This document shows positions 1 to 7,005 of a stretch of DNA of 16,221 nucleotides, piece after piece. A model generated the notes under the pieces. That model saw nothing but the letters and a program-made list of their open reading frames with translations, made no database searches and was not told the DNA's origin. Position 1 is the first letter of the stretch; each line of letters opens with the position of its first letter. Position numbers and translations under genes: made by a program. Source of the DNA: Clostridia bacterium (lineage in GTDB: Bacteria > Bacillota > Clostridia > Peptostreptococcales > Anaerovoracaceae); the NCBI GenBank assembly GCA_024403005.1, contig JAKSSQ010000012.1:1-16221 (forward strand), given 5' to 3'.

Positions 1-247
1 CGTAGAAATTTATAACTACCTTTGCGCCGTCCTGCCAGTCCTTGAGCTTTTCTCCGACGAGTTTATGCGCATGGAAATAGTAGCAGCCGTTGTAGTATCC
101 GAAATTCAAAGGACGCATTTCGGGCCAGCCTTCGCTGTTAACGTAGGAAAGAGTGCCGTATCTTATGGTATTAATAAAATCCTGCAGCTCTTCTTCTGTC
201 ATCTTTCTGCCGCCGCGGAAGGTTTTTCTTACTTCTGTATTGATCAT
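1..247 (-). CDS. Pyridoxamine 5'-phosphate oxidase-like (FMN split-barrel) protein, 5' part only
   Basis: This is the first 82 codons of a gene that runs off the left edge, so no stop codon is visible. The ATG at 247-245 begins MINTEVRKTFRGGRKM, and further on come TEEELQDFI, YGTLSYVN, GWPEMRPLNFGYY and YYFHAHKLVGEKLKDW. A short N-terminal helix followed by strands of the form 'G.LS.V...G.P...PLNF.Y..G..YFH.H..G.K' is the usual start of the NimA/pyridox_ox_2 flavin-binding split barrel. Such proteins bind FMN and are often redox or nitro-compound reductases, but the substrate cannot be read from sequence. A weak AAGGGTG ribosome binding site precedes the start. The gene begins 18 bases after the stop of the YeiH-like transporter, so the two are probably co-transcribed. 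Family assignment is fairly sure; function is unknown. Confidence 0.75.
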   Translation of the reverse strand, partial: MINTEVRKTFRGGRKMTEEELQDFINTIRYGTLSYVNSEGWPEMRPLNFGYYNGCYYFHAHKLVGEKLKDWQDGAKVVINFY

Positions 248-265
248 TGGATTCACCCTTTCGGA

Positions 266-1303
266 TTAAATAAGGCCCATGAAATGCTGCATTGCAAGGC
301 TTACTGCGGTTATTCCAGCCCAGCAGCAAAAGCCCAGGGCGAGGGGTTTTCCGCCAGTCTTTATAAGCTTGATAATATCCGTGTTGAGGCCAATGGCAGC
401 CATAGCCAGAACGATAAAGAATTTGCTCAGCTTCTTAAGAGGGCTGAATACTGCCGAGCTTACACCCATGGAAAGAGCAACAGTTGTAATTACGGAAGCT
501 GCAATAAAGTAAAGAATAAAGAATGGGAAAATCTTCTTAATGCTTACTTTAGTACCTGCTTCGCCGTTTGCCTGTTCCTTCTTTGTGCGGATAAGGGCCA
601 GCACCAGAGTAATAGGAATAATTGCCAGGGTTCTTGTGAGTTTAACCGTTACAGCTGTATCAAGGGTTGCAGTTCCAAGATTCCACATGCTGTCCCAGGT
701 GGATGCACAGGCTGTTACAGAGGATGTATCGTTTACAGCAGTGCCTGCGAAAATGCCGAAGGCTTCGCCTGAACCCGTATTGAAGCCAATCATAGTTCCC
801 AGAGTCGGGAAAATTAACGCTGCAAGGACGTTAAAGAAGAAAATTACGGATATGGCCTGAGCCACTTCTTCGTCGTCTGCATCGATAACGGGAGCCGTTG
901 CTGCGATTGCAGAGCCGCCGCAGATGGATGAACCAACGCCTACCAGCGTAGCTATTTTAGCGGGGATGCGGAGAACCTTACAGAGGACAAAAGCGATTAT
1001 AAGGGATGTGGAGATTGTGCTCACGATAATGGGCAGAGACTGCTTACCTGTCTGAAGTATTACGTTCAGGTTAAGACCAAAGCCCAGAAGGATAACGGCC
1101 CACTGAAGAATTTTCTTTGATGTGAATTTAATTCCGCTTTCAAAAGTTTTCTTTTCTTTGATTATTATGCCGAGAACCATGCCGGCAAGAATTGCGATTA
1201 CAGCGCCGCCGATAATGGGAAACTTGGTGCCCAGAATCCAGGACGGTACAGCTATTGCAAGGCATAAAGCGATGCCTTTCCAGTTTTTATTAACAAATTC
1301 CAT
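266..1303 (-). CDS. YeiH/UPF0324-family membrane transporter (putative sulfate exporter family)
   Basis: 345 residues, almost entirely hydrophobic segments separated by short charged loops, consistent with about ten membrane helices. The signature GVGSSICGGSAIAA lies at residues 122-135 and is followed by an acidic loop (DADDEE). A second motif, GTAVNDTSSV, lies at 187-196. Both are typical of the YeiH (UPF0324, Cons_hypoth698) family, often annotated as putative sulfate exporters. Some relatives are thought to export sulfonates or sulfite, but no substrate is shown here. The ATG at 1303 has no good Shine-Dalgarno sequence in front of it. It is kept because the first hydrophobic helix begins at once and the next Met is at residue 42. 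It starts about 45 bases after the terminator of the upstream EF-G-like gene and precedes the split-barrel gene by 18 bases, suggesting a two-gene unit. I found no convincing promoter. Confidence 0.85.
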   Translation of the reverse strand: MEFVNKNWKGIALCLAIAVPSWILGTKFPIIGGAVIAILAGMVLGIIIKEKKTFESGIKFTSKKILQWAVILLGFGLNLNVILQTGKQSLPIIVSTISTSLIIAFVLCKVLRIPAKIATLVGVGSSICGGSAIAATAPVIDADDEEVAQAISVIFFFNVLAALIFPTLGTMIGFNTGSGEAFGIFAGTAVNDTSSVTACASTWDSMWNLGTATLDTAVTVKLTRTLAIIPITLVLALIRTKKEQANGEAGTKVSIKKIFPFFILYFIAASVITTVALSMGVSSAVFSPLKKLSKFFIVLAMAAIGLNTDIIKLIKTGGKPLALGFCCWAGITAVSLAMQHFMGLI

Positions 1304-1347
1304 AGTGTCTTGATCGTTTAGAGTAGGAGCAAAAAGGGTAATGAAAA

Positions 1348-1370
1348 CGGGTCCGGCAGAACCGGACCCG
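1348..1370 (-). terminator. Rho-independent terminator of the EF-G-like gene
   Basis: A perfect 9-bp GC-rich stem (CGGGTCCGG / CCGGACCCG) with a 5-base loop. Read on the minus strand it lies about 20 bases after the EF-G-like stop codon and is followed by TTTTCATTA. The U-tract is short but the stem is strong. No T-run follows on the plus strand, so it acts for the minus strand. Confidence 0.85.
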
Positions 1371-1390
1371 ATATTGACTTAATATTCTGA

Positions 1391-3331
1391 CTATTCTTCT
1401 TCCTCTGCCTTGTGAGCTTCGATAATCTTTGTAGCCAGCATTGCGGGAACTTCATCGTAGCGTTCGAATTCCTGTGTGAAGCTGCCTCTAGCCTGAGTCA
1501 TAGCTCTCAGTTCGTTAGCATAGCTGAAGAGTTCAACCTGGGGTGCTTCTGCAACCAGCTTCTGGAGACCGCCAGCCATGGGTTCCATACCGAGGATTCT
1601 GCCGCGGCGCTTGTTCATGTCGCCCATTACGTCGCCTGTGTAATCGTCGGGAACGATGATTTCAACGTGCATAACCGGTTCGAGGAGGCAAGGCTTAGCT
1701 TCTACGATACCCTTCTTGAATGCGAGGGATGCAGCTACCTTGAAGGACATTTCGTCGGAGTCTACAGCGTGGTAGGAACCGAAGTACAGATCTGCCTTGA
1801 TGTTCTGGCACTTGCAGCCTGCGAGGGGGCCCTTTTCCATGCAGTCGCGGAGACCCTTTTCAACAGCGGGGATGAACTGCTTGGGGATGCAGCCGCCTAC
1901 TGTGGAGTCTACGAATTCAAATTCTTCCTGAGAGGGGCTGAATCTGATGTGGCAGTCACCATACTGACCGGAACCGCCTGTCTGCTTCTTATGCTTACCC
2001 TGAACGTCGGATGTGCCCTTGATTGTTTCTCTGTAAGCAACCTTCTGGGGTACAGTAACAACTTCAGCACCGTATCTTTCCTTGAGCTTAGCCATGATGA
2101 TACCTGCCTGGATGTCGCCCTGTGTTCCGAGGAGTTCCTGATGTGTTTCAACGTTTCTGATTACGGAGAAGGAAGGATCTTCTTCGTTGAGCTTTCTGAG
2201 ACCGCTTGTAAGCTTGTCGTCTTCGCCCTTCTTAGCGGGTTCGATAGCTGTGAACAGAGTGGGCTGGGGCATTTCTACTGCGGGGAACATAACGATGCTG
2301 TTCTTATCGCAGAGTGTGTCGCCTGTCTGTGTGAACTGCAGCTTAGCGAAAGCGATGATGTCGCCTGCGGATACGGAGGGGCATTCACCCTGTGTCTTAC
2401 CGCGCATGAAGAACATGGAACCGAGCTTTTCGGACTTTTCTGCTCTGGGGTTATAGATTTCCATAGCAGGTGTGAGCTTACCTGTGATTACCTTAGCAAG
2501 GGAGATCTTACCGAGGAACGGGTCTGCGATTGTCTTGAATACGAATACGCTGGGTGCGCCATTGTCGCTGGGCTGAACTTCGATGTCTTCGCCAGCTTCG
2601 TTCTTAGCTGCGTAGGGCTTGTGAATTGCGGGTCTGGGGATGTACTTGATGATAGCATCGAGAACTTCCTTAACGCCTTCGCCCTTTACGGAAGAGCATG
2701 TGATAACGGGAGCGATGTCGCCGCTTGCGATACCCTTGGAGAGGCCAGCCTTATATTCTTCTTCTGTGAATTCTTCGCCGCTGAAGAACTTTTCCATGAG
2801 TTCTTCGTCTGTTTCAGCGATAGCTTCTGTTACAGCATCCTTGTCGTCCAGTGTAACTACGCTGATACCGAACTTAGCCTTAAGATCTTCAACAACCTGA
2901 TCGAGGTTTACGTTGTCCTTATCTGTCTTGTTGATTACGAACATTCTGGGAATGCCGAACTGGTTGCAGCTTGCCCATGCCTTTTCTGTACCAACCTGGA
3001 TACCGGAGGAAGCATCTACAAAGATTGCAGCGGAACCTGCAGCTCTCATTGCGGAGTCTACTTCGCCTACGAAGTCGAATACGCCCGGTGTGTCGAGGAA
3101 GTTAATCTTGCATCCATTGTATTCAACGGGTACTACGGAAAGACCGATGGAGTAGCCTTTTTCGATTTCCATCTTATCGAAGTCGGATACTGTGTTGCCG
3201 TCTTCTACCTTACCGAGTCTGCTGATTACACCTGTTGCCAGAAGTGCTGCTTCCAGGAATGTTGTCTTACCTGTACCGCCGTGTCCGACAAGTGCGATGT
3301 TTCTGATAGTTTCGCTGTTATAGCCTTTCAT
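1391..3331 (-). CDS. EF-G-like translational GTPase (divergent elongation factor G paralogue)
   Basis: 646 residues, against about 690-700 for a housekeeping EF-G. The GTPase domain shows G1 GHGGTGKTT (16-24), G3 DTPG (80-83) and G4 NKTD (134-137). Domain IV is recognisable from KQTGGSGQYGDCHIRF and the AVDSDEMSFKVAASLAF loop, and domain V follows. Two features depart from true EF-G: switch I ends EIEKGYSIGLS rather than the usual E..RGITI, and the G3 motif reads DTPGVFDF, so Val84 replaces the catalytic His of DTPGHVDF. This places it with the EF-G-like paralogues (sometimes called FusA2/EF-G2) that accompany a normal fusA in many Bacillota and Actinobacteria and whose role is uncertain. AGGAGG lies at 3348-3343, 11 bases before the ATG. 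A likely own promoter and a terminator flank the gene, so it is probably monocistronic or joined to asnS by read-through. Confidence 0.9.
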   Translation of the reverse strand: MKGYNSETIRNIALVGHGGTGKTTFLEAALLATGVISRLGKVEDGNTVSDFDKMEIEKGYSIGLSVVPVEYNGCKINFLDTPGVFDFVGEVDSAMRAAGSAAIFVDASSGIQVGTEKAWASCNQFGIPRMFVINKTDKDNVNLDQVVEDLKAKFGISVVTLDDKDAVTEAIAETDEELMEKFFSGEEFTEEEYKAGLSKGIASGDIAPVITCSSVKGEGVKEVLDAIIKYIPRPAIHKPYAAKNEAGEDIEVQPSDNGAPSVFVFKTIADPFLGKISLAKVITGKLTPAMEIYNPRAEKSEKLGSMFFMRGKTQGECPSVSAGDIIAFAKLQFTQTGDTLCDKNSIVMFPAVEMPQPTLFTAIEPAKKGEDDKLTSGLRKLNEEDPSFSVIRNVETHQELLGTQGDIQAGIIMAKLKERYGAEVVTVPQKVAYRETIKGTSDVQGKHKKQTGGSGQYGDCHIRFSPSQEEFEFVDSTVGGCIPKQFIPAVEKGLRDCMEKGPLAGCKCQNIKADLYFGSYHAVDSDEMSFKVAASLAFKKGIVEAKPCLLEPVMHVEIIVPDDYTGDVMGDMNKRRGRILGMEPMAGGLQKLVAEAPQVELFSYANELRAMTQARGSFTQEFERYDEVPAMLATKIIEAHKAEEEE

Positions 3332-3388
3332 ATAATATAAGTCCTCCTAAATTAAAATCGTTTTGGACGACGGATTTACGACCCGCCA

Positions 3389-3407
3389 ATTTTGAGTATA
3401 TCAAAAT
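3389..3407. repeat. Inverted repeat over the -10 of the EF-G-like gene promoter
   Basis: Perfect 7-bp arms ATTTTGA and TCAAAAT separated by GTATA. It is AT-only at its base and not followed by a T-run on the minus strand, so it does not look like the asnS terminator. It could be an operator or simply chance in AT-rich promoter DNA. Confidence 0.4.
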
Positions 3408-3423
3408 ATGTTTAGCTCGTAAA
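3395..3423 (-). promoter_or_regulatory. Predicted sigma-A promoter of the EF-G-like gene
   Basis: On the minus strand, -35 TTTACG (3423-3418), a 17-base spacer and -10 TATACT (3400-3395), with TGA directly before the -10, giving an extended -10 (TGn). The predicted start is near 3388, leaving a leader of about 57 bases before the ATG. The -10 lies inside a 19-base inverted repeat (3389-3407). Confidence 0.6.
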
Positions 3424-3426
3424 GAA

Positions 3427-4827
3427 CTAAAACTCTGCTGTTCTGGGAGTTCTGGGGAAGGGAATAACGTCTCTGATATTGCCCATGCCTGTGAGGTACA
3501 TGATCATTCTTTCGAAACCGAGACCGTAACCGCTGTGCTTTACGCCGCCGTACTTTCTGAGTTCAAGATACCACCAGTAATCTTCTTCGTTCATGCCGAG
3601 ATTGTTAATCTTTCCTCTGAGTACGTCGTAGCGTTCTTCTCTCTGAGAACCGCCTACGATTTCACCGATTCCGGGAACGAGCAGGTCGCATGCTGCAACT
3701 GTCTTTCCGTCTTCGTTTTCTCTCATGTAGAATGCCTTAATTCCGGAAGGATAGTTTGTAAGGAATACGGGCTTCTTGAATACTTCTTCTGTAATGTATC
3801 TTTCGTGTTCGGACTGAAGGTCCATGCCCCAGCCTGTAATCTTGTAGTCGAAGTGGTGACCTTCTGCAGCAGCCTTTTCCAGGATTTCGATAGCTTCTGT
3901 GTATGTAAGTCTCTGGAAGTCGTTGCTAACTACGTTGTCCAGTCTTGCGAGGAGACCCTTGTCTACGAAGCTGTTGAAGAAATTCATTTCTTCGGGGCAC
4001 TTTTCCAGCACGTAAGTGATGATGTGCTTAACCATTGCTTCGATAACGTCCATCATCTGGGGAAGATCGCAGAAAGCCATTTCCGGTTCTACCATCCAGA
4101 ATTCGGAAGCATGGCGTGTAGTATTGGAGTTTTCTGCACGGAATGTGGGTCCGAATGTGTATGTATTCTTGAAAGCAAGAGCGAAGATTTCAGCTTCTAG
4201 CTGTCCGCTTACTGTAAGGTTTGCAGACTTACCGAAGAAATCCTTGTCGAAATCAACCTTGCCGTCTTCTGTCTTGGGAACGTTGTCCAGATCCAGAGTT
4301 GTTACTCTGAACATTTCGCCTGCGCCTTCAGCATCGCTTCCTGTAATGATGGGAGGATGTGCATATACGAAACCTCTTTCCTGGAAGAAGTTGTGGATTG
4401 CATAAGCTGCAACGCTGCGAACTCTGAATACTGCGGAGAATGTATTTGTTCTGGGTCTCAGGTGAGCCTGAGTTCTCAGATATTCAAGGCTGTGGCGCTT
4501 GTTCTGAATAGGATAGTCGGCATCGGAAGGAGCATCTACTGTAATTTCCTTAGCCTTGATTTCGAAGGGCTGCTTTGCTCCCGGTGTGAGAACCAATGTG
4601 CCCTTTACGGAGAGAGCTGTTGCCAGGGGCAGGTGGCTTACTTCGTCGAAATTGCTGATAAATTCTTCTTCATATACGATCTGAACAGACTTGAAGAAGG
4701 TGCCGTCGTTGAGCTCGATAAATCCGAACTTATTGGAGTTGCGATTGTTTCTGATCCAGCCGCAAACTTCGATCTCTTTATCGGCGTATGCAGCCGGTTC
4801 CTTGAAAATCAGTCTGAATTCTGTCAT
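3427..4827 (-). CDS. asnS: Asparaginyl-tRNA synthetase
   Basis: 466 residues, the usual bacterial AsnRS length. It charges tRNA-Asn with asparagine in the cytoplasm. The N-terminal OB-fold anticodon-binding domain covers about residues 1-105 (EVCGWIRNNRNSNKFGFIELNDG). The class II catalytic core has motif 2 with FRAENSNTTRH followed by SEFWMVEPE at 229-249, and motif 3 GLGFERMIMYLTGMGNIRDV near 435-454. The RAENSNT..H signature and the C-terminal PFPRTPRTAEF ending separate AsnRS from AspRS. An AAAGG ribosome binding site lies 9 bases before the ATG. The predicted leader is only about 33 bases, so there is no room for a T-box, although many Bacillota control this gene that way. No clear terminator follows; the next gene's promoter lies immediately after the TAG stop. 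Confidence 0.97.
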   Translation of the reverse strand: MTEFRLIFKEPAAYADKEIEVCGWIRNNRNSNKFGFIELNDGTFFKSVQIVYEEEFISNFDEVSHLPLATALSVKGTLVLTPGAKQPFEIKAKEITVDAPSDADYPIQNKRHSLEYLRTQAHLRPRTNTFSAVFRVRSVAAYAIHNFFQERGFVYAHPPIITGSDAEGAGEMFRVTTLDLDNVPKTEDGKVDFDKDFFGKSANLTVSGQLEAEIFALAFKNTYTFGPTFRAENSNTTRHASEFWMVEPEMAFCDLPQMMDVIEAMVKHIITYVLEKCPEEMNFFNSFVDKGLLARLDNVVSNDFQRLTYTEAIEILEKAAAEGHHFDYKITGWGMDLQSEHERYITEEVFKKPVFLTNYPSGIKAFYMRENEDGKTVAACDLLVPGIGEIVGGSQREERYDVLRGKINNLGMNEEDYWWYLELRKYGGVKHSGYGLGFERMIMYLTGMGNIRDVIPFPRTPRTAEF

Positions 4828-4867
4828 TTTGAACTGCCTTTCTTTTTCTAAAATAACTAACTAATCA

Positions 4868-4896
4868 ATTTTATATCTAATCCGGCTTTCTTGCAA
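4868..4896 (-). promoter_or_regulatory. Predicted sigma-A promoter of asnS
   Basis: On the minus strand, TTGCAA (4896-4891), a 17-base spacer and TAAAAT (4873-4868). The -35 sits in the middle of a 14-base perfect palindrome (4887-4900, arms TTTCTTG/CAAGAAA). The predicted start is near 4861, about 33 bases before the ATG. Confidence 0.6.
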
Positions 4897-4917
4897 GAAA
4901 TTTACGGCAAAAAGCAA

Positions 4918-4947
4918 AATACCTGCAGCCTTTAAACTGCAGGTATT
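4918..4947 (-). terminator. Rho-independent terminator of the acyl-CoA synthetase gene
   Basis: A perfect 11-bp stem, AATACCTGCAG / CTGCAGGTATT, with an 8-base loop. On the minus strand it is followed by TTGCTTTTTG. It lies about 60 bases after the synthetase stop and just upstream of the asnS promoter. Confidence 0.85.
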
Positions 4948-5009
4948 CCGCGAAGCACAATTCGTGTAAAAAGTGTCGTGTCTTTATAGAGGAAAAATAT
5001 GAAAAAGAT

Positions 5010-6725
5010 TTAGAAATAATCGGTTCTCTTCTGGAGTTCGGGAATAACCCTGGGGCGTCTTACCTTAGCAGTTGTAGTCTTTTCCATGGGTTCATTGCTA
5101 AGGAGCAGTCTGCGTATAACCTTGTAAGGCGGCAGAGTCTTGTTAATTTCTTCTACGACCTTAAGGATGCGTGCCTTAAGAGCTTCTCTGTCGACGCTGG
5201 GGTCTGTGCATACGAAGTTTGCGCAGACCAGCAGGTCGCCGTACTTTTCCCAGCCGAAGCAGAGGATTTCCTCGATTTCCGGCAGCTTTGCAGCCAGCAG
5301 ATTTTCCAGTTCTTCGGGGTATACGTTCTTGCCGTTCTTAAGAACGATTACGTTCTTCTGGCGGCCCTTAATGTAGAGGTAGCCGTCCTTGTCGATGCGG
5401 CCCAGGTCGCCGGTGCAGAACCAGCCGTCCTTGAACACGCCGACGTTGTCTGCTTCGCGGCTGTAGCCGAGCATTACGCTGGGAGCCTTAGCCATGATTT
5501 CGCCCAGACCTTCTTCGTCGGGGTTATCGATCTTAATTTCTACGTTGCACAGGGGGAAGCCAACGGAGCCGGGTCTCTTGCTTTCGGTGCGTTCAACGGA
5601 AAGTACGGGGGAAGTTTCTGTAAGTCCGTAGCCCTGGATTGCAGTAATGCCAAGGGCGTCGAAAAATTCTACGACTTCTTTGTCGATGGGAGCTGCGCCT
5701 ACAATCGCAAAGTGGAAAGCGCCGCCCAGCTGCTTGTGTACAGATGCGAAGATTTTTCTTCTCATGTCGATGCCGAGCTTCATAAGGAATCCGGAGATCT
5801 TCATGCCCTTCTGCAGCTTGGCCAGCTGGCCGGTCTTTTCTGCAGTCTTGAGGATTTTGTTTCTCATCATTTCCAGGAGCAGAGGAACTGTTACAAATAC
5901 GGAAACCTTGTATTCCACGATGTTGTCTGCGATGTACTTAAGGCCGTCGCAGAATACGTTTGTTACGCCGAAGAAGAGCATAACTGCCATTACTGTGCAG
6001 CCCAGAGTGTGGTGCATGGGCAGGAATGCCATGTTAACGTCGGCCGGAGTAACGTTTCTGCCTTCGGCTTCAACGACTCCGTAAACGTTGGCTGTAATGT
6101 TTCTGTTGGAGAGCATAACGGCCTTAGCGTTGCTTGTAGTGCCGGATGTAAAGAGCAGGATAGCCATTTCTTCCGGCTGGGGCAGCTTGTATTCGGATTC
6201 GTCTACCAGGCCTTCTGCGAGAGCCTTGCGGCCTTCTGCCAGGCAGTCGTGGAAGTTTTTATTAACATCGCTTTCGGCCATGCAGAGGCTCAGTTTTACG
6301 CTGCAGGGGTTTACGGAAAGTACGTTAAGAACCTTCTTTTCGGAAGCCTTGCCGTATACGAGAACTTCGCTCCTGCTTTCTTCCAGGGAGAATTCCAGCT
6401 CGCCTTCCATGAGTTCCTTGTCGATGGGCACTGCGATGTGTCCGCCGAAGAAGCATCCGTAATATGCGATAACCCATTCGTAGCTGTTTACGCCTGTCAC
6501 CGCAACGCGCGCATTGCGGTATCCGTTCATGTGCAGATAAGCGCAGAAAGCGCGCATGTCCAGCAGAGTCTGCGCATAGCTGATATGTTCGTAAGATACT
6601 GTTTTCTTAGGGCCCTTGTGCTTTATGATAAATGCATCCTTTTCGCCGTATGCTTCGCAGGCATAGGCGAGCATGTCCTTTATCATGTAAAACTCTTTAA
6701 GAGGCACTTGCTTAATTGTAGCCAT
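5010..6725 (-). CDS. AMP-forming acyl-CoA synthetase (long-chain fatty acid-CoA ligase type)
   Basis: 571 residues of the adenylate-forming (ANL) superfamily. Members activate a carboxylic acid with ATP to an acyl-adenylate and transfer it to CoA or a carrier thiol. Visible core motifs are the phosphate loop LLFTSGTTSNAKAV (190-203), GYGLTETSPVL (365-375), TGDLGR (438-443) and the hinge region GRQKNVIVLKNGKNVYPEE (454-472). The C-terminal catalytic Lys lies in EKTTTAKVRR near 548-557; the usual Gly before this Lys is Ala. No carrier-protein or transferase domain is fused, and no signal peptide is seen. The closest pattern is long-chain acyl-CoA ligase (FadD-like), but substrate chain length is not readable. 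AAGGT lies about 9 bases before the ATG. The gene stands alone, with its own promoter and terminator. Confidence 0.9.
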   Translation of the reverse strand: MATIKQVPLKEFYMIKDMLAYACEAYGEKDAFIIKHKGPKKTVSYEHISYAQTLLDMRAFCAYLHMNGYRNARVAVTGVNSYEWVIAYYGCFFGGHIAVPIDKELMEGELEFSLEESRSEVLVYGKASEKKVLNVLSVNPCSVKLSLCMAESDVNKNFHDCLAEGRKALAEGLVDESEYKLPQPEEMAILLFTSGTTSNAKAVMLSNRNITANVYGVVEAEGRNVTPADVNMAFLPMHHTLGCTVMAVMLFFGVTNVFCDGLKYIADNIVEYKVSVFVTVPLLLEMMRNKILKTAEKTGQLAKLQKGMKISGFLMKLGIDMRRKIFASVHKQLGGAFHFAIVGAAPIDKEVVEFFDALGITAIQGYGLTETSPVLSVERTESKRPGSVGFPLCNVEIKIDNPDEEGLGEIMAKAPSVMLGYSREADNVGVFKDGWFCTGDLGRIDKDGYLYIKGRQKNVIVLKNGKNVYPEELENLLAAKLPEIEEILCFGWEKYGDLLVCANFVCTDPSVDREALKARILKVVEEINKTLPPYKVIRRLLLSNEPMEKTTTAKVRRPRVIPELQKRTDYF

Positions 6726-6779
6726 AAAATATTACCTTCGTATTTCTAAAATAAAAAACTGTCTGCACAACCGGCAAAC

Positions 6780-6809
6780 ATTTTCTGTAAGCAGATGTTG
6801 ATTTGTCAA
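6780..6809 (-). promoter_or_regulatory. Predicted promoter of the acyl-CoA synthetase gene
   Basis: On the minus strand, a consensus -35 TTGACA (6809-6804), an 18-base spacer and GAAAAT (6785-6780, 4 of 6 matches). The -35 falls inside the 22-base palindrome at 6793-6814, so a protein bound there would block RNA polymerase. The predicted leader is about 45-50 bases. Confidence 0.55.
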
Positions 6810-6814
6810 CATCT
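6793..6814. promoter_or_regulatory. Candidate operator: 22-base palindrome
   Basis: Perfect 9-bp arms AGATGTTGA and TCAACATCT around a 4-base centre (TTTG). It covers the -35 of the acyl-CoA synthetase promoter. It has no T-run and is not next to a gene end, so an operator is likelier than a terminator. Each half shares 5 of 7 bases, with the same 4-base spacer, with the clostridial Rex consensus (TTGTTAA-N4-TTAACAA). That is suggestive only; a TetR-family site is equally possible. Confidence 0.5.
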
Positions 6815-6960
6815 ATTTTAATCACAAACGGGTTGTTATGCAATAAGCAAATATGTACATTGCGCAATTTATTAAACATTATCAGCAATTAATGTTTACT
6901 TATACTATGAAGATTCTGTGTATATTCCCTGAAGAAGCCGGATGTCTGTCTAATAGAAAG

Positions 6961-6988
6961 AGCCGCAAAGCATTTAAACTTTGCGGCT
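6961..6988 (-). terminator. Terminator of the split-barrel/TerD gene, possibly bidirectional
   Basis: A perfect 10-bp stem, AGCCGCAAAG / CTTTGCGGCT, with an 8-base loop. It lies 17 bases past the stop of the 7006-8196 gene and is followed on the minus strand by CTTTCTATTAG. The plus-strand side is also pyrimidine-rich (TTTCTCTTCTATTTTC), so it could stop transcription both ways. Confidence 0.75.
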
Positions 6989-7005
6989 TTCTCTTCTATT
7001 TTCTT

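Noticed and set aside
65..772. 235-codon plus-strand ORF spanning the flavoprotein and transporter genes
   Set aside because: Antisense to two well-supported genes; no ribosome site and no family pattern.
1412..3340. 642-codon plus-strand ORF opposite the EF-G-like gene
   Set aside because: Exactly codon-aligned shadow of a clear GTPase gene; Cys-rich with no recognisable domain. The same holds for the ORFs at 5712-6749, 7402-8262, 8281-9489, 11544-12365 and 14148-15593.
3389..3407. Inverted repeat as the asnS terminator
   Set aside because: AT-rich stem with no T-run after it on the minus strand, and it coincides with a good -10 box.
4828..4917. T-box riboswitch upstream of asnS
   Set aside because: Too little room between the preceding terminator and the gene, no T-box-like core and no leader terminator.
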